Source: Myxococcales bacterium | GTDB taxonomy: Bacteria; Myxococcota; Myxococcia; Myxococcales; Anaeromyxobacteraceae | Reading direction: 5' to 3' | Length of the DNA: 9,441 nucleotides | NCBI GenBank assembly: GCA_021784495.1 | Contig: JAJXSQ010000058.1 | Location: 1-9,441 of the forward strand | Notes under the pieces: generated by a model | The model's input: only the letters and a program-made list of their open reading frames with translations | What the model was told of the DNA's origin: nothing | Databases searched by the model: none | In this document: piece after piece, positions 1 through 5,992 of the stretch | Position numbering within the stretch: the stretch's first letter is position 1 | How the letters are laid out: the number at the start of each line of letters is the position of its first letter | Made by a program: the position numbers and the translations under genes

Positions 1-97
1 CGGCCGGCGGCGGTCCGGCGGCGGGCGCGGACGGCGCGCTGGCGGCCAGGAGCCCGGCGGCGAGGAGGGGGAGGACGAGGCGCGGCGAGCCGCCCAT
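1..97 (-). CDS. Secreted or envelope protein, N-terminal fragment (runs off left edge)
   Basis: An ATG at 95-97 opens a frame that stays open to the window edge (32 complete codons). The peptide starts MGGSPRLVLPLLAAGLLAAS and goes on into an Ala/Pro-rich stretch. This has the layout of a Sec signal peptide: a short n-region with one Arg, a Leu/Ala hydrophobic core at residues 7-20, and small residues (ASAPSAPAA) suitable for signal peptidase I. No lipobox Cys is visible. The Shine-Dalgarno is weak (GGTGGA, six bases before ATG). The gene lies downstream of the ferredoxin on the same strand, but a strong hairpin separates them, so co-transcription is doubtful. The mature part is outside the window, so no function can be given. 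A chance open frame is possible at this GC content, but the signal-peptide pattern argues against it. Confidence 0.5.
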   Translation of the reverse strand, partial: MGGSPRLVLPLLAAGLLAASAPSAPAAGPPPA

Positions 98-165
98 GAG
101 CGGTCCACCGTACGCGAGGCGCGGTCGCGCGCCAAGGCGCGCCGCGGACGGGAGGGGAGGGGGCG

Positions 166-201
166 GGGCGGGAGCCGGGGCGTCGCCCGCAGCTCCCGCC
201 C
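166..201 (-). terminator. GC-rich hairpin downstream of the ferredoxin gene
   Basis: A perfect 10-bp inverted repeat, GGGCGGGAGC at 166-175 and GCTCCCGCCC at 192-201, encloses a 16-base loop. The loop can itself pair GGGC (178-181) with GCCC (185-188). It begins 15 bases after the ferredoxin stop codon and precedes the next gene on that strand. No T-run follows on the minus strand (the tract is C-rich), so it is either a non-canonical terminator or a 3'-end stabilising stem. Confidence 0.45.
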
Positions 202-216
202 GCGCGTCCGATGGGC

Positions 217-408
217 TCAGAGCTTGACGATGGCGTCGGTCGGGCAGACGCCCATGCAGGTCGGCTCGCCGCCGTGCGACGCGCACTCGTCGCACTTCGA
301 CGCGTCGATCACGTAGGCGTCGTCGCCCTGGGAGATGGCGGAGCTGGGGCACTCGGCCTCGCAGGCACCGCAGCTGCTGCAGTCGTCAACGTTGATCTTG
401 TTCGCCAC
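217..408 (-). CDS. Ferredoxin, 2x[4Fe-4S], Alvin-type
   Basis: A 63-residue cytoplasmic electron carrier predicted to bind two [4Fe-4S] clusters. The first motif is C10-x2-C13-x2-C16-x3-C20-P. The second is C39-x2-C42-x8-C51-x3-C55-P, with the longer spacing between its second and third cysteines that marks the Allochromatium (Alvin) type. By family logic, C10/C13/C16 with C55 hold one cluster and C39/C42/C51 with C20 hold the other. The start is GTG at 406-408, with GGAG seven bases upstream. A nearby ATG is out of frame, and the protein starts right at the conserved N-terminus. All eight ligands are present and the length is normal for the family. It stands alone, divergent from the thioesterase gene, with no oxidoreductase partner in view, so the redox partner is unknown. 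The leader carries an 18-bp palindrome. Confidence 0.93.
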   Translation of the reverse strand: MANKINVDDCSSCGACEAECPSSAISQGDDAYVIDASKCDECASHGGEPTCMGVCPTDAIVKL

Positions 409-427
409 GTCTCGTCTCCATTCCTCG

Positions 428-445
428 CCCGCGACGCGTCGCGGG
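428..445. promoter_or_regulatory. 18-bp perfect palindrome in ferredoxin leader, candidate operator
   Basis: CCCGCGACGCGTCGCGGG is its own reverse complement over all 18 bases and extends no further. It lies 19 bases upstream of the ferredoxin GTG and so probably within the transcribed leader. It could be a binding site for a dimeric regulator or, as RNA, a short hairpin near the ribosome binding site. No known regulator consensus is recognised. Confidence 0.35.
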
Positions 446-587
446 GAGCATCCGTTCACCAGGGTCGCGCTGCGGTCGGGGATCCGTCCGCCCTCGGCTC
501 TCGCCTCCGGTCCAGCTCCGGAGCCCTGCTCGCCCAGCGCGACCTTCGTGGAGCGAGCAAGTCCAAAACATCTTACGTCCTGCGCCT

Positions 588-604
588 TTGCACGGGGCGC
601 ACCA
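588..604 (-). promoter_or_regulatory. Possible sigma-54 promoter for the ferredoxin gene
   Basis: On the minus strand the sequence reads TGGTGCG-CCCC-GTGCAA. The invariant GG and GC are exactly ten bases apart, as sigma-54 requires. Five of seven bases match the -24 box (TGGCACR) and four of five match the -12 box (TTGCW). The transcript would start near 578, giving a leader of about 170 bases that includes the 18-bp palindrome. GG-N10-GC is common by chance in DNA this GC-rich, so the call is weak. Confidence 0.25.
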
Positions 605-792
605 GAACGGCCGCCGGCAGTGATGCCAGCCACTTGACGCGGATCCAGCCCCGTTCCACAACCTCGTGGGCGGTCCGGCCGCGCAATCAGGTGCACGGAA
701 CCCGCCGTCACCGCAAAACTTGCGAGGACCGCTGCAGTCCTCCTTTCGACGGAGCGCCCTCCCGGAGCCCCGGGGAGGACGCGAGGAGCGAC

Positions 793-1869
793 ATGAAACC
801 GACCGACACCACCGTCAAGCTCGATCTCCCCATCTCCTCGGACCCGGCGCTGCGCCGCCGATTCCTGGTGCTGAACGAGCCGTTCCCCGGCAACCTCCGC
901 TTCGGCGTCCTCCTGGAGAAGCTCGACTGGCTGGCCCACGACACGGCGCTCGACTACGCCCGGCGCGTCCACCCGGAGGCGCGCGCGGTCACCGCCGCGG
1001 TGGACGAGATCCTGGTCCGGCACGTCTCGAACGCCCAGCGCGATCTCGTCTGCTCCGGGCGGATCAACCGGGTCGGGCGGACGTCGATGGAGATCGGGAT
1101 CCGGGTCGAGTCCGAGTCCGAGCCCCGCCACTACGCCTCCTGCTACTTCACCATGGTCGCGCGCGACGGCGACGGCCCGGGCGCCGCCTCGATCCCGGTC
1201 CCGCCGCTCGAGCCCGAGGGGGCGCTCGAGGAGCGGCGCGCCGAGAAGGCGCTGGAGCGGCAGCAGGCCTGGCGCGCGCGCACGGCGGCCCTCCTCGCGC
1301 CGCCGTCCCGGGAGGAGTTCGAGGAGCTCCGCCGGCTCCACGCGGCGCAGGAGGCGGACGGCTTCGACGGGGTGCGCGCCGGCACCACGACGATCGAGAG
1401 CTGGGAGCGGACCTACCCGGAGCAGGAGAACGAGTCGAAGGTCATCTTCGGCGGCTACATCATGCGCCGCGCCTACGAGCTCGCCTCGATCTGCGCGGAC
1501 CGCGTGATGCCGCACCGCCCGGTGATCGCCGCGGTCAACCGGGTGAACTTCATCCACCCCGTCGAGATCGGCGACAAGCTCCGCTTCTCCAGCACCGTCG
1601 TCTACGCCGAGGGGCCGGCGGTCTGCGTCCAGACGTCGATCGAGCGGATGAGCCGCGATCGCTCGGTGCGGGCGCTCTCCAACTCCTGCCTCTTCACCTT
1701 CGTGAACGTGGCCCCGGACCTCACGCTGCGCGACGCGCCGACGATCCACCCGGTGACCTACGCCGAGGACGGCCGCTGGCTCGACGCGCGCCGGACGCTG
1801 CGCGACCTCGAGTCCCGCCTCCGCGAGCCCTGGCTCGACCTGGCGCGGATCCCGGGGGAGGGGCGCTAG
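793..1869 (+). CDS. Acyl-CoA thioesterase, double hotdog, ACOT9-like
   Basis: A 358-residue protein predicted to hydrolyse acyl-CoA to free fatty acid and CoA in the cytoplasm. Hotdog 1 (about residues 28-125) contains PGNLRFGVLLEKLDWLA. Hotdog 2 (about 205-305) contains ENESKVIFGGYIMRRAYELA followed by VNRVNFIHPVEIGDKL. A charged helical linker (about 138-188) joins them. Both motif blocks resemble mitochondrial ACOT9 more than ACOT7/BACH. By analogy with ACOT7, where Asn comes from one hotdog and Asp from the other, the candidate catalytic pair is D45 (hotdog 1) with N213 (hotdog 2); this is inference. The ATG at 793 follows GAGGAG (783-788) closely, and the homology begins soon after it. 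The longer upstream frame has no family sequence. The gene is monocistronic: it diverges from the ferredoxin and its stop lies six bases from that of the convergent rod-protein gene. The chain-length preference cannot be read from the sequence. Confidence 0.88.
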   Translation: MKPTDTTVKLDLPISSDPALRRRFLVLNEPFPGNLRFGVLLEKLDWLAHDTALDYARRVHPEARAVTAAVDEILVRHVSNAQRDLVCSGRINRVGRTSMEIGIRVESESEPRHYASCYFTMVARDGDGPGAASIPVPPLEPEGALEERRAEKALERQQAWRARTAALLAPPSREEFEELRRLHAAQEADGFDGVRAGTTTIESWERTYPEQENESKVIFGGYIMRRAYELASICADRVMPHRPVIAAVNRVNFIHPVEIGDKLRFSSTVVYAEGPAVCVQTSIERMSRDRSVRALSNSCLFTFVNVAPDLTLRDAPTIHPVTYAEDGRWLDARRTLRDLESRLREPWLDLARIPGEGR

Positions 1870-1875
1870 GCCGGC

Positions 1876-2217
1876 TCAGGCCTTCAGCGAGAGGAGCGTC
1901 GCGAAGACGTCGCTCGACGTCCGGGCGCTCTCCAGGTTGGCGCGGTAGGCGTTCGCGGCCTGGAGCTGCGTGACGACCTCGCGCGCGAGATCGGTCCGGG
2001 ACGGGGCGAGGACCGCGCGATCGGCCCGCGCCGCGGCCACCGGATCCGACGCCGGCGCCACCGCCCCGTCGACGCCGCCGCCGGGGCGCGCGGTCGCGAT
2101 CACCTGGGCCGGCTGGAAGCCGTCGGTCTGGGCGTTGGCGACGTCGTTCGCCGAGACGGCGAGCCGCAGCGACTCCACCTGGAGCCCGGACTGCGCGATG
2201 GAGAGGATGCCGGCCAT
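1876..2217 (-). CDS. Compact FlgC-like flagellar basal-body rod family protein
   Basis: 113 residues. The N-terminal part (about 5-35) has the rod-domain signature: an SGL segment followed by LAVSANDVANAQTDGF, matching the consensus I-A-N-N-I-A-N-A-N-T-x-G-F. The C-terminal part (about 76-113) ends in DLAREVVTQLQAANAYRANL and a helical tail, the usual C-terminal rod helix. The two ends match FlgC-type proteins. Between them is only a short Ala/Pro/Asp-rich linker (about 42-72), so the protein is shorter than ordinary FlgC (about 130-150 residues). It may add to the periplasmic rod of a flagellum or a related structure. No other flagellar gene is in the window. The ATG has a poor Shine-Dalgarno, so translation may depend on the upstream 77-residue gene 86 bases away. 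Its 3' end nearly meets the thioesterase gene. It could be a degenerate paralogue rather than the working rod protein. Confidence 0.75.
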   Translation of the reverse strand: MAGILSIAQSGLQVESLRLAVSANDVANAQTDGFQPAQVIATARPGGGVDGAVAPASDPVAAARADRAVLAPSRTDLAREVVTQLQAANAYRANLESARTSSDVFATLLSLKA

Positions 2218-2291
2218 CCGGAGCGGACTCTAGCGCCGGGCGGTGGCGAGGGAAAGGGGACGGGGTGGGTCGGAGTGCGCGCGCGCCGAGG

Positions 2292-2314
2292 GGCCGGAGC
2301 GGCTCACTCCGGCC
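2292..2314 (-). terminator. Hairpin with the stop codon of the 77-residue gene in its loop
   Basis: GGCCGGAG (2292-2299) and CTCCGGCC (2307-2314) form a perfect 8-bp inverted repeat with a 7-base loop. The TGA of the upstream gene (2304-2306) lies in that loop. No T-run follows on the minus strand. It may attenuate read-through into the FlgC-like gene or protect the 3' end. Confidence 0.3.
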
Positions 2315-2537
2315 GGAGGTCGTTCGTCGACATGGGCGCGTGCGGGGTGGGGGTGGCCGCCTCGCGCTCGAGCTCGACCGCGCGGCCGAGCCAGCCGTTC
2401 ACCTCGCCGACGCGGCGGGCGATCTCCTCGGTCGGGACTCGCCTGGTGATGAAGGCCCAGGCGATGTCGCCGCGGCATGCGCGGACCAGCCTGCGCAGCC
2501 TCCCCGCCTCCTCGAGCAGCTGCTGTCGCCGAGTCAT
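2304..2537 (-). CDS. Hypothetical protein, 77 residues
   Basis: I do not recognise this protein. It starts MTRRQQLLEEAGRLRRLVRA and is strongly charged, predicted mostly helical (about residues 2-62), with one Cys (C21) and a short Pro-rich tail. There is no signal peptide or membrane segment, so it should be cytoplasmic. The start is the ATG at 2535-2537, chosen because GGAGGAG sits a few bases upstream at ideal spacing. An in-frame ATG six codons earlier lacks such a site. The strong ribosome binding site and codon use like the neighbours support a real gene. It precedes the FlgC-like gene on the same strand and diverges from the kinase gene. A role in motility or regulation would be guesswork. 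Confidence 0.6.
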   Translation of the reverse strand: MTRRQQLLEEAGRLRRLVRACRGDIAWAFITRRVPTEEIARRVGEVNGWLGRAVELEREAATPTPHAPMSTNDLRPE

Positions 2538-2585
2538 TCCGCTCCTCCACGCCACCCCTGGCGCCAGATGACTACCTTCCCCTAC

Positions 2586-2613
2586 ATCCTACATCCGCGC
2601 ACGGTGTAGGCAA
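2586..2613 (-). promoter_or_regulatory. Possible sigma-70 promoter with overlapping repeat, for the 77-residue gene
   Basis: On the minus strand TTGCCT (2608-2613) and TAGGAT (2586-2591) are 16 bases apart, each matching its consensus at four of six positions. Initiation would fall about 40 bases before the ATG. On the plus strand the same DNA has a tandem CCTACAT CCTACAT (2581-2594) and an inverted repeat CCTACA (2588-2593) / TGTAGG (2605-2610). A bound regulator could therefore cover the promoter. Confidence 0.3.
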
Positions 2614-2691
2614 GCCCCTCGCCGTCACATTTCAACCAACCCCCCAGAGGAGGTCCGGTTTCGCAGCCCTGAAGCGCGCGTGCATCCCGGG

Positions 2692-2754
2692 CGGCCCTGG
2701 ACGAGAATGCGGGCTCGCCAGGGCCGGCGCGCTGAAGCGCCCCTCCCGGGAGGG
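2692..2754 (+). promoter_or_regulatory. Repeats upstream of the kinase gene, candidate regulatory sites
   Basis: A 9-bp perfect inverted repeat, CGGCCCTGG (2692-2700) and CCAGGGCCG (2718-2726), has a 17-base spacer. A 14-bp perfect palindrome, CCCTCCCGGGAGGG (2741-2754), contains the Shine-Dalgarno GGGAGGG in its right half. A direct repeat CTGAAGCGC occurs at 2669-2677 and again at 2732-2740, 63 bp apart. Together they suggest control of transcription or ribosome access. No recognisable sigma-70 or sigma-54 promoter was found here. Confidence 0.3.
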
Positions 2755-2762
2755 TCCAGGCG

Positions 2763-4745
2763 GTGTTCGAGGAGCTCAACACCGGGCGGAAGCTCGGACT
2801 CGCGTTCGGCGCCGCGATCGCCACCATGGCGGTCGTCGGCGGCGTCGCGGGCTGGGCCGCCTCGTCGACCGAGCGGATCGCGATCGACCTCGCGGTCGAG
2901 AAGATCCCGGGGCTCCTCGCGCTCGGCGAGGTGAGCGACGCGATCGACGCCGCCGACCGGAACCTCTCCCGGCTGGTCAACCCCTCCCTCGGCGACCGCC
3001 GGGAGCGCGGCCGGTTCACCGCCGACTTCGCGGCCGCCATGGGCGATCTGGCGGGCGCCGAGGGGGAGTACGCGGCGCTCCCCCGGAGCGCGCCGCTCGC
3101 CGAGCGCTGGCGCGCCTTCCTCGCCGCGGAGCTCGTCTGGCGGCAGCGCGCCGAGGAGGCGGAGATCGCCATCGCCTGGCGCGACGAGGTCGAGGCGACG
3201 AGCGAGATCGACGATCCCTTCGCGATCGCCGCCGCGCGGAGCCGGGCGGCGGTCGCCTACCGGGCGATGATGAACGCCCACGGCCCGGCGAGCGACGCCA
3301 TCGAGGCGCTGCGGGATCAGACGCGGGCCGAGGTGATCGCGCTCGACGGCTCGGTCGGCCCGGCGATCCGGCGGGCGCGCCTCGCCCTCTCCGCCGCGTT
3401 CGGCGCCGGGGCGATGGTCCTCGTCGCCGCGGCCGCGCTCGTCACCCGGACGGTCGGCCGGGGGATCCGCGGCCTCCTCGCCGAGGCGCGCGCGCTCACC
3501 GACGCGGTGCGGCGGGGGCGCCTCGACGTGCGCGGCGATCCCGCGGCCGTGAGCGCCGAGTTCCGGCCGGTGGTCGAGGGGATCAACCGGACGGTCGAGG
3601 CCTTCGACCAGGTCCGGGCGCGGATGGTCGAGGCGCAGAAGCTGGAGGCGGTCGGGAGGCTGGCCGGGGGGGTGGCCCACGACTTCAACAACATCCTGAC
3701 CTCGATCGTCGGGTCGGCGCACCTCGCCCGCGAGGCGCTCCCCGGGGACCACGCCGCCGGCCCGGACCTCGATCAGATCCTGGCCGACGCCGGGCGCGCG
3801 GCGGCGCTGGTGAGGCAGCTCCTCGCCTTCGGCCGGCGCGGGGTGGTGGAGGCGCGGCCGGTCCGGGTCGGCGCGCAGCTCCGCGCGCTCGAGCCCATGC
3901 TCCGCCGGCTCATCGGCGAGGACGTCGAGCTGTCGATCCTGGGGGCCGACGCCCCGGCCGTCGTCCGGATCGACCCCGGGCAGCTGGAGCAGGTGATCGT
4001 GAACCTGGCGGTCAACGCCCGCGACGCGATGCCGGAGGGGGGACGGCTCGCGATCGAGGTGGGCACGCTCGACGTCCTGGCGGGCGACGGCGCGGGGCTC
4101 GCTCCGGGCCGCCACCTGCTCCTCGCGGTGAGCGACACCGGGATCGGCATCGCCCCCGAGGCGCGCGCGCAGATCTTCGAGCCCTTCTTCACCTCCAAGG
4201 GCTCGGGCAAGGGGACGGGGCTCGGCCTCGCGACCTGCCACGCGATCGTGGCGACCGCGGGGGGCGCGATCGCCTTCGACAGCGAGCCCGGGCGAGGGAC
4301 CCGCTTCCGGGTCTACCTCCCCTGCGTCGACGAGCCCCCCGCCGAGGAGCCCCCCGCGCCGCCCCGCGCGCTCGCCGGCACCGAGACCCTCCTCCTCGTC
4401 GAGGACGAGGTCGCGGTGCGTGCCGTCGCCGCCCGGGCCCTGCGGTCGCGCGGCTACCGGGTGCTCGAGGCGGAGACGGTCGAGGAGGGGATCGCGCGCG
4501 CCGCGGACCACCCCGGGCGGATCGACCTGCTGGTGAGCGACGGCGTGCTCCGCGGCGGCAGCGGACGGCAGGTGGCCGAGCAGGTCCGGCGCGCCCGTCC
4601 GGAGATCCGCGTGCTCTTCGTCTCCGGCTACACCGACGACGCCGTCGTCCGCGGCGGGATCGAGGCGCGGGAACTCGCCTTCCTCCCGAAGCCGTACTCC
4701 CCCGAGGAGCTCTGCGCCAAGGTCAGGGCGGTCCTCGACGGCTGA
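2763..4745 (+). CDS. Hybrid sensor histidine kinase with C-terminal receiver
   Basis: A 660-residue inner-membrane kinase. The N-terminus MFEELNTGRKLGLAFG looks like that of a chemoreceptor. TM1 is about 11-34 and TM2 about 205-230. Between them lies a helical periplasmic domain of about 170 residues, 4HB-like and without cysteines. A HAMP-like region (about 231-282) has GRLDVRGD and EFRPVV. The dimerisation/phosphoacceptor helix is GRLAGGVAHDFNN with H306. The ATPase has an N-box (N414, N418), DTGIGI (458-463), F-box (EPFFTSKG) and GKGTGLGLA (482-490). An Ala/Pro linker leads to a receiver (about 541-660) with E547/D548, phosphoacceptor D593, S621 and K643. The usual Met-Pro after the acceptor Asp is replaced (VLRGG). 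The GTG start has GGGAGGG eight bases upstream. No cognate response regulator is adjacent, so phosphate may pass internally and then to an unlinked partner. The ligand is unknown. Confidence 0.92.
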   Translation: MFEELNTGRKLGLAFGAAIATMAVVGGVAGWAASSTERIAIDLAVEKIPGLLALGEVSDAIDAADRNLSRLVNPSLGDRRERGRFTADFAAAMGDLAGAEGEYAALPRSAPLAERWRAFLAAELVWRQRAEEAEIAIAWRDEVEATSEIDDPFAIAAARSRAAVAYRAMMNAHGPASDAIEALRDQTRAEVIALDGSVGPAIRRARLALSAAFGAGAMVLVAAAALVTRTVGRGIRGLLAEARALTDAVRRGRLDVRGDPAAVSAEFRPVVEGINRTVEAFDQVRARMVEAQKLEAVGRLAGGVAHDFNNILTSIVGSAHLAREALPGDHAAGPDLDQILADAGRAAALVRQLLAFGRRGVVEARPVRVGAQLRALEPMLRRLIGEDVELSILGADAPAVVRIDPGQLEQVIVNLAVNARDAMPEGGRLAIEVGTLDVLAGDGAGLAPGRHLLLAVSDTGIGIAPEARAQIFEPFFTSKGSGKGTGLGLATCHAIVATAGGAIAFDSEPGRGTRFRVYLPCVDEPPAEEPPAPPRALAGTETLLLVEDEVAVRAVAARALRSRGYRVLEAETVEEGIARAADHPGRIDLLVSDGVLRGGSGRQVAEQVRRARPEIRVLFVSGYTDDAVVRGGIEARELAFLPKPYSPEELCAKVRAVLDG

Positions 4746-5967
4746 GCTTCGCCGCGCGCCCCGGGAGCAGGGGGCAGGTCGAGCGCTCGGGCGGCGCGAA
4801 GGCCTCCCGGGCCGGGATGACCCGCTCGATCGCCAGGGAGTCCCAGCGCTGGTGGGAGTCGCGCGGCGCCTTCACCCGGGCCAGGAAGAGGTCGTGGACG
4901 ACGAGGCCGTCCGGGCGGATGGTCGCGTGGCGCAGGATCGGGTCGTCGATCGCGATCCGGTGCATCGCCCGCGCGATCCCCGGCCCGTCGGTGCGCCCGC
5001 TCGCGGCGATCGCCCGGAGGAGGTGGCGGACGCTCGAGTAGACCCCCGCGTGGACCATGGTCGGCATCCGCCCGGTCCGCGCCAGGAAGGACCCGGCCCA
5101 GGCGCGCGCCGCCGGGTCGAGGTCCCAGTAGAAGCCGGTGACGAGCAGGCTGCCCTGGGCGGCCGGGAGCCCCAGGGCGTCCAGGTCGTCGAGGAAGAGG
5201 AGGAGCGGGACGATCACCTGGCCGCCGTCGGTGATCCCGAACTCGCGCGCCTGCTCGATGGCGTCCACCGCGTTCCGGGCCCCGTTCGCGAGGCCGATGA
5301 AGTCGGCCCGCGAGGCCTGGGCGGCGAGGAGCGCCGCCGAGAAGTCGGTCGCGTCGGCGGGGTGGCGGAACCGCCCGGCGAGCCGCCCGCCGGTGCGGGC
5401 GATGGCCCGGACGGCCGCCCCCTCGAGCGACCTGCCGAAGGGGTCGTCGACGGTGACGAGGAACCAGCGGCGGCCCCGGCCGCGCCGGTCGAGGGCGGCC
5501 ACGGCCCCGCGGGCGACCGCGTCGGCGTCGAACATCCAGTGGAAGCCGGTGGGGGAGCACTCCTCGTTGGTGAGCCGCGTCGTGGCCGGGCCCGAGGCGA
5601 GGGTGATCCGGCCGGCGGCGGCGGCGACCCGCTGCACCGCCAGCGCGACGGCCGAGACGGTCAGATCGGCGATGGCCACGACCCCGTCGCGCGCGAACCA
5701 GCCCCGCGCGATCTCGACGGCGCGCGAGGGGCTCTCCTGGTGGTCGGCGGAGAGGAGCTCGACGCGCAGCCCGCGGCACTCGGCGGCGAGGCAGTCGTCG
5801 ATCGCGAGCTGGGCCGCGGCGATCGACCCGGCGCCGCTCATCCCGGCCCACGGGCCGGAGAGGTCGGTGAGGACGCCGATCCGGATCGCCTGACGCCCGA
5901 GGTCCGGCGGGGGGACGACCGCCTGGACGGCGGCGAGGAGCGCGGCCAGCGGGGGGAGTGCGGGCAT
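4723..5967 (-). CDS. ABC-type substrate-binding protein, branched-chain amino acid (Peripla_BP_6) family
   Basis: 414 residues, predicted periplasmic. A hydrophobic N-terminus (about 3-19) serves as a signal peptide, though its n-region has no basic residue. The mature part begins near IRIGVLTDLSGPW (28-40), the classic opening of LivK-like proteins. Further family blocks are FHWMFDADA (142-150), WFLVTVDDPFGRSLE (168-182), FYWDLDPAARAW (279-290) and MPTMVHAGVYSSVRH (301-315). C137 and C398 may pair. The fold is two lobes closing on a small ligand; the ligand cannot be told. The ATG lies 25 bases after the chemoreceptor stop with a poor Shine-Dalgarno (GAGAG), so translation may be coupled. 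No permease or ATPase gene is nearby, which suggests a sensory role or a transporter encoded elsewhere. The last eight or so codons overlap the 3' end of the kinase gene on the other strand. Confidence 0.9.
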   Translation of the reverse strand: MPALPPLAALLAAVQAVVPPPDLGRQAIRIGVLTDLSGPWAGMSGAGSIAAAQLAIDDCLAAECRGLRVELLSADHQESPSRAVEIARGWFARDGVVAIADLTVSAVALAVQRVAAAAGRITLASGPATTRLTNEECSPTGFHWMFDADAVARGAVAALDRRGRGRRWFLVTVDDPFGRSLEGAAVRAIARTGGRLAGRFRHPADATDFSAALLAAQASRADFIGLANGARNAVDAIEQAREFGITDGGQVIVPLLLFLDDLDALGLPAAQGSLLVTGFYWDLDPAARAWAGSFLARTGRMPTMVHAGVYSSVRHLLRAIAASGRTDGPGIARAMHRIAIDDPILRHATIRPDGLVVHDLFLARVKAPRDSHQRWDSLAIERVIPAREAFAPPERSTCPLLPGRAAKLSRRGPP

Positions 5968-5992
5968 CGGCTCTCGGGGCGCGGGCCGGGCG

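Larger units (their letters stand above)
409..792. other. Divergent intergenic region, ferredoxin / thioesterase
   Basis: This 384-base stretch separates two divergent genes. I see no convincing gene in it: the short open frames have no ribosome binding site or family signature. It is locally less GC-rich around 555-595, as expected for promoter DNA. It holds an 18-bp palindrome (428-445), a 10-bp palindrome GCTCCGGAGC (515-524), a sigma-54-like element facing the ferredoxin (588-604), and a weak sigma-70-like pair facing the thioesterase (TTGACG at 634-639, 17 bases, CACAAC at 657-662). An imperfect inverted repeat (757-765 with 770-778, one bulged G) lies just before the thioesterase Shine-Dalgarno. 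Confidence 0.6.

Noticed and set aside
335..661. Short open frames between ferredoxin and thioesterase on both strands
   Set aside because: They partly overlap the ferredoxin, lack ribosome binding sites and show no recognisable protein signature.
211..792. In-frame upstream extension of the thioesterase
   Set aside because: The extension overlaps the ferredoxin gene on the other strand and has no hotdog sequence. The ATG at 793 has a good Shine-Dalgarno and the family similarity begins soon after it.
409..1749. Long minus-strand open frame antisense to the thioesterase, continuous with the ferredoxin
   Set aside because: Its translation is Arg/Asp/Gly-rich with no family motif. Only the last 63 codons are ferredoxin, which has its own GTG and ribosome binding site. 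High GC keeps antisense frames free of stops.
4381..4745. Idea that the kinase receiver lacks its phosphoacceptor
   Set aside because: The residues after the site are unusual, but D593 aligns with the acceptor and the acidic pair and Lys are intact.
2477..5041. Plus-strand 854-codon open frame over the kinase
   Set aside because: Arg/Gly/Pro-rich translation without motifs, out of frame with an unmistakable kinase. It is a GC-bias shadow.
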